20,904 nucleotides of DNA from DATDMG01 sp036518955 (lineage in GTDB: Bacteria > Actinomycetota > Actinomycetes > Actinomycetales > Kineosporiaceae), in assembly GCA_036518955.1 (NCBI GenBank), contig DATDMG010000557.1:1-20904 (forward strand), given 5' to 3'. Below are positions 20,378 to 20,904 of this stretch, one piece after another. How positions within the stretch are numbered: position 1 is the stretch's first letter; each line of letters starts with the position of its first letter. Position numbers and translations under genes: made by a program. The notes beneath the pieces were generated by a model. It was not told where the DNA came from. It did no database searches and saw only the letters and a program-made list of their open reading frames with translations.

Positions 20378-20428
20378 CCCGCGGAACCGCTCGACCCGCG
20401 GAACCGCTCGACCCGCGGAACCGCTCGG
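20378..20428. repeat. Three tandem 17-bp repeats
   Basis: CCCGCGGAACCGCTCGA occurs at 20378-20394, 20395-20411 and 20412-20428, the last copy ending in G instead of A. The array lies 12 bp beyond the stop of the Dyp peroxidase gene. No coding role is evident. Confidence 0.85.
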
Positions 20429-20440
20429 CCTCGGCCCGGC

Positions 20441-20904
20441 TCAGCTCAACAAAGTGCGGCCGTACCAGTCCTGGGCGTCCCGGACGCCGGGCAGCACCAG
20501 GAAGTACCCACCCCCGATCGGGCTGATGTAGTCGACCAGCGGCTCGCCGATGAGGCGGGTCTGGGTGGCCTCGAACTGCCGTGCGAGGTCCTGCTGGTAG
20601 GAGACGAAGATCAGGCCCATCTCGAGGTTACCGTTGACGTCGGTACCCCGGTCGTAGTTGTAGCCGCGGCGGAGCATCCGACCGGCGTCCGTGGCCGCGG
20701 TGCGCGGGTTGGCGAGCCGGATGTGGGCGGTCAGCGGGACGACGACGCCCTGCGGGTCCGCGGCGTACTCGGGGACGTCCTGCTCCCGGGTGCCGCTCAA
20801 CGGTGCCCCGGTCACCTTCGTGCGCCCGAACATCCGCTCCTGCTCCTGCAACGAGACCCGGTCCCAGAACTCCACCAGCATCCGGATGATCCTGATCACC
20901 TGGT
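20441..20904 (-). CDS. efeB: Dyp-type peroxidase, C-terminal part (EfeB-like; 5' end outside window)
   Basis: About 154 C-terminal residues are visible and the frame runs off the right edge. Diagnostic segments are IRIIRMLVEFWDRVSLQEQE, IRLANPRTAATDAGRMLRRG, the YNYDRG turn, GLIFVSYQQDLARQFEATQ and DYISPIGGGYFLVLPGV. These match the C-terminus of deferrochelatase/peroxidase EfeB in the Dyp superfamily, exported heme peroxidases linked to iron uptake. The heme-ligand His is expected a little upstream of the visible part (GxxDGT and proximal His are not in the window). The Tat signal, if present, is also outside. Proximity to furA-katG fits an oxidative-stress and iron theme, but the intervening hairpins suggest separate transcripts. 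Confidence 0.88.
   Translation of the reverse strand, partial: QVIRIIRMLVEFWDRVSLQEQERMFGRTKVTGAPLSGTREQDVPEYAADPQGVVVPLTAHIRLANPRTAATDAGRMLRRGYNYDRGTDVNGNLEMGLIFVSYQQDLARQFEATQTRLIGEPLVDYISPIGGGYFLVLPGVRDAQDWYGRTLLS

Overview
The window is very GC-rich with strong G/C bias at codon third positions, and carries actinobacterial gene types: a Pls-like polyamino-acid synthetase, a furA-katG pair, a large cytoplasmic KdpE-like two-component pair and short GTG-started genes. I read it as a chromosomal segment of an actinomycete; the genus cannot be told from this sequence. No tRNA, rRNA or CRISPR array was seen.

Layout. (1) 2-3106 (+): 3' part of a Pls/PosA-type single-module NRPS with six membrane segments and three beta-helix-like domains. 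(2) 3204-7012 (-): a complete ribose-type sugar ABC importer in the order ATPase, permease, lipoprotein binding protein. (3) 7188-10427 (+), divergent from the importer: a soluble protein that joins a sugar-type ABC ATPase domain to two GAF-like regions and a complete histidine kinase core, followed 6 nt later by an OmpR/KdpE-type response regulator. The 175-bp divergent region has phased direct repeats that could be the regulator's site. (4) 10570-13082: a decaying zone with a small membrane protein, a frameshifted membrane-protein remnant, two diverged tandem copies of a roughly 500-700 bp unit, a 77-aa membrane peptide and an IS5-type transposase relic. (5) 13083-15257 (+): a processive GT2 glycosyltransferase whose extracytoplasmic deacetylase-like half has lost the expected catalytic motifs. 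(6) 15398-16618 (-): a solitary larC. (7) 17101-17223 (+): a 40-codon gene, easily missed because of its size, encoding an acidic leader with a Gly-Gly site and a short Cys-Cys-His-Trp tail; it looks like a RiPP precursor without its enzymes. Long hairpins lie on both sides of it. (8) 17555-20904 (-): katG, its regulator furA with an apparent self-overlapping operator/promoter, and the C-terminal end of a Dyp-type (EfeB-like) peroxidase, forming a heme-peroxidase/iron-linked cluster.

How the genes may work together. The most unusual arrangement is the importer and the ABC-kinase fusion with its regulator. My inference is that the fused ATPase domain reports on transport or on the permease state, so that sugar uptake controls its own transcription through the response regulator. 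The other candidate for an undescribed system is the orphan peptide at 17101. Sequence alone supports the domain composition and gene order; the functional couplings are hypotheses.
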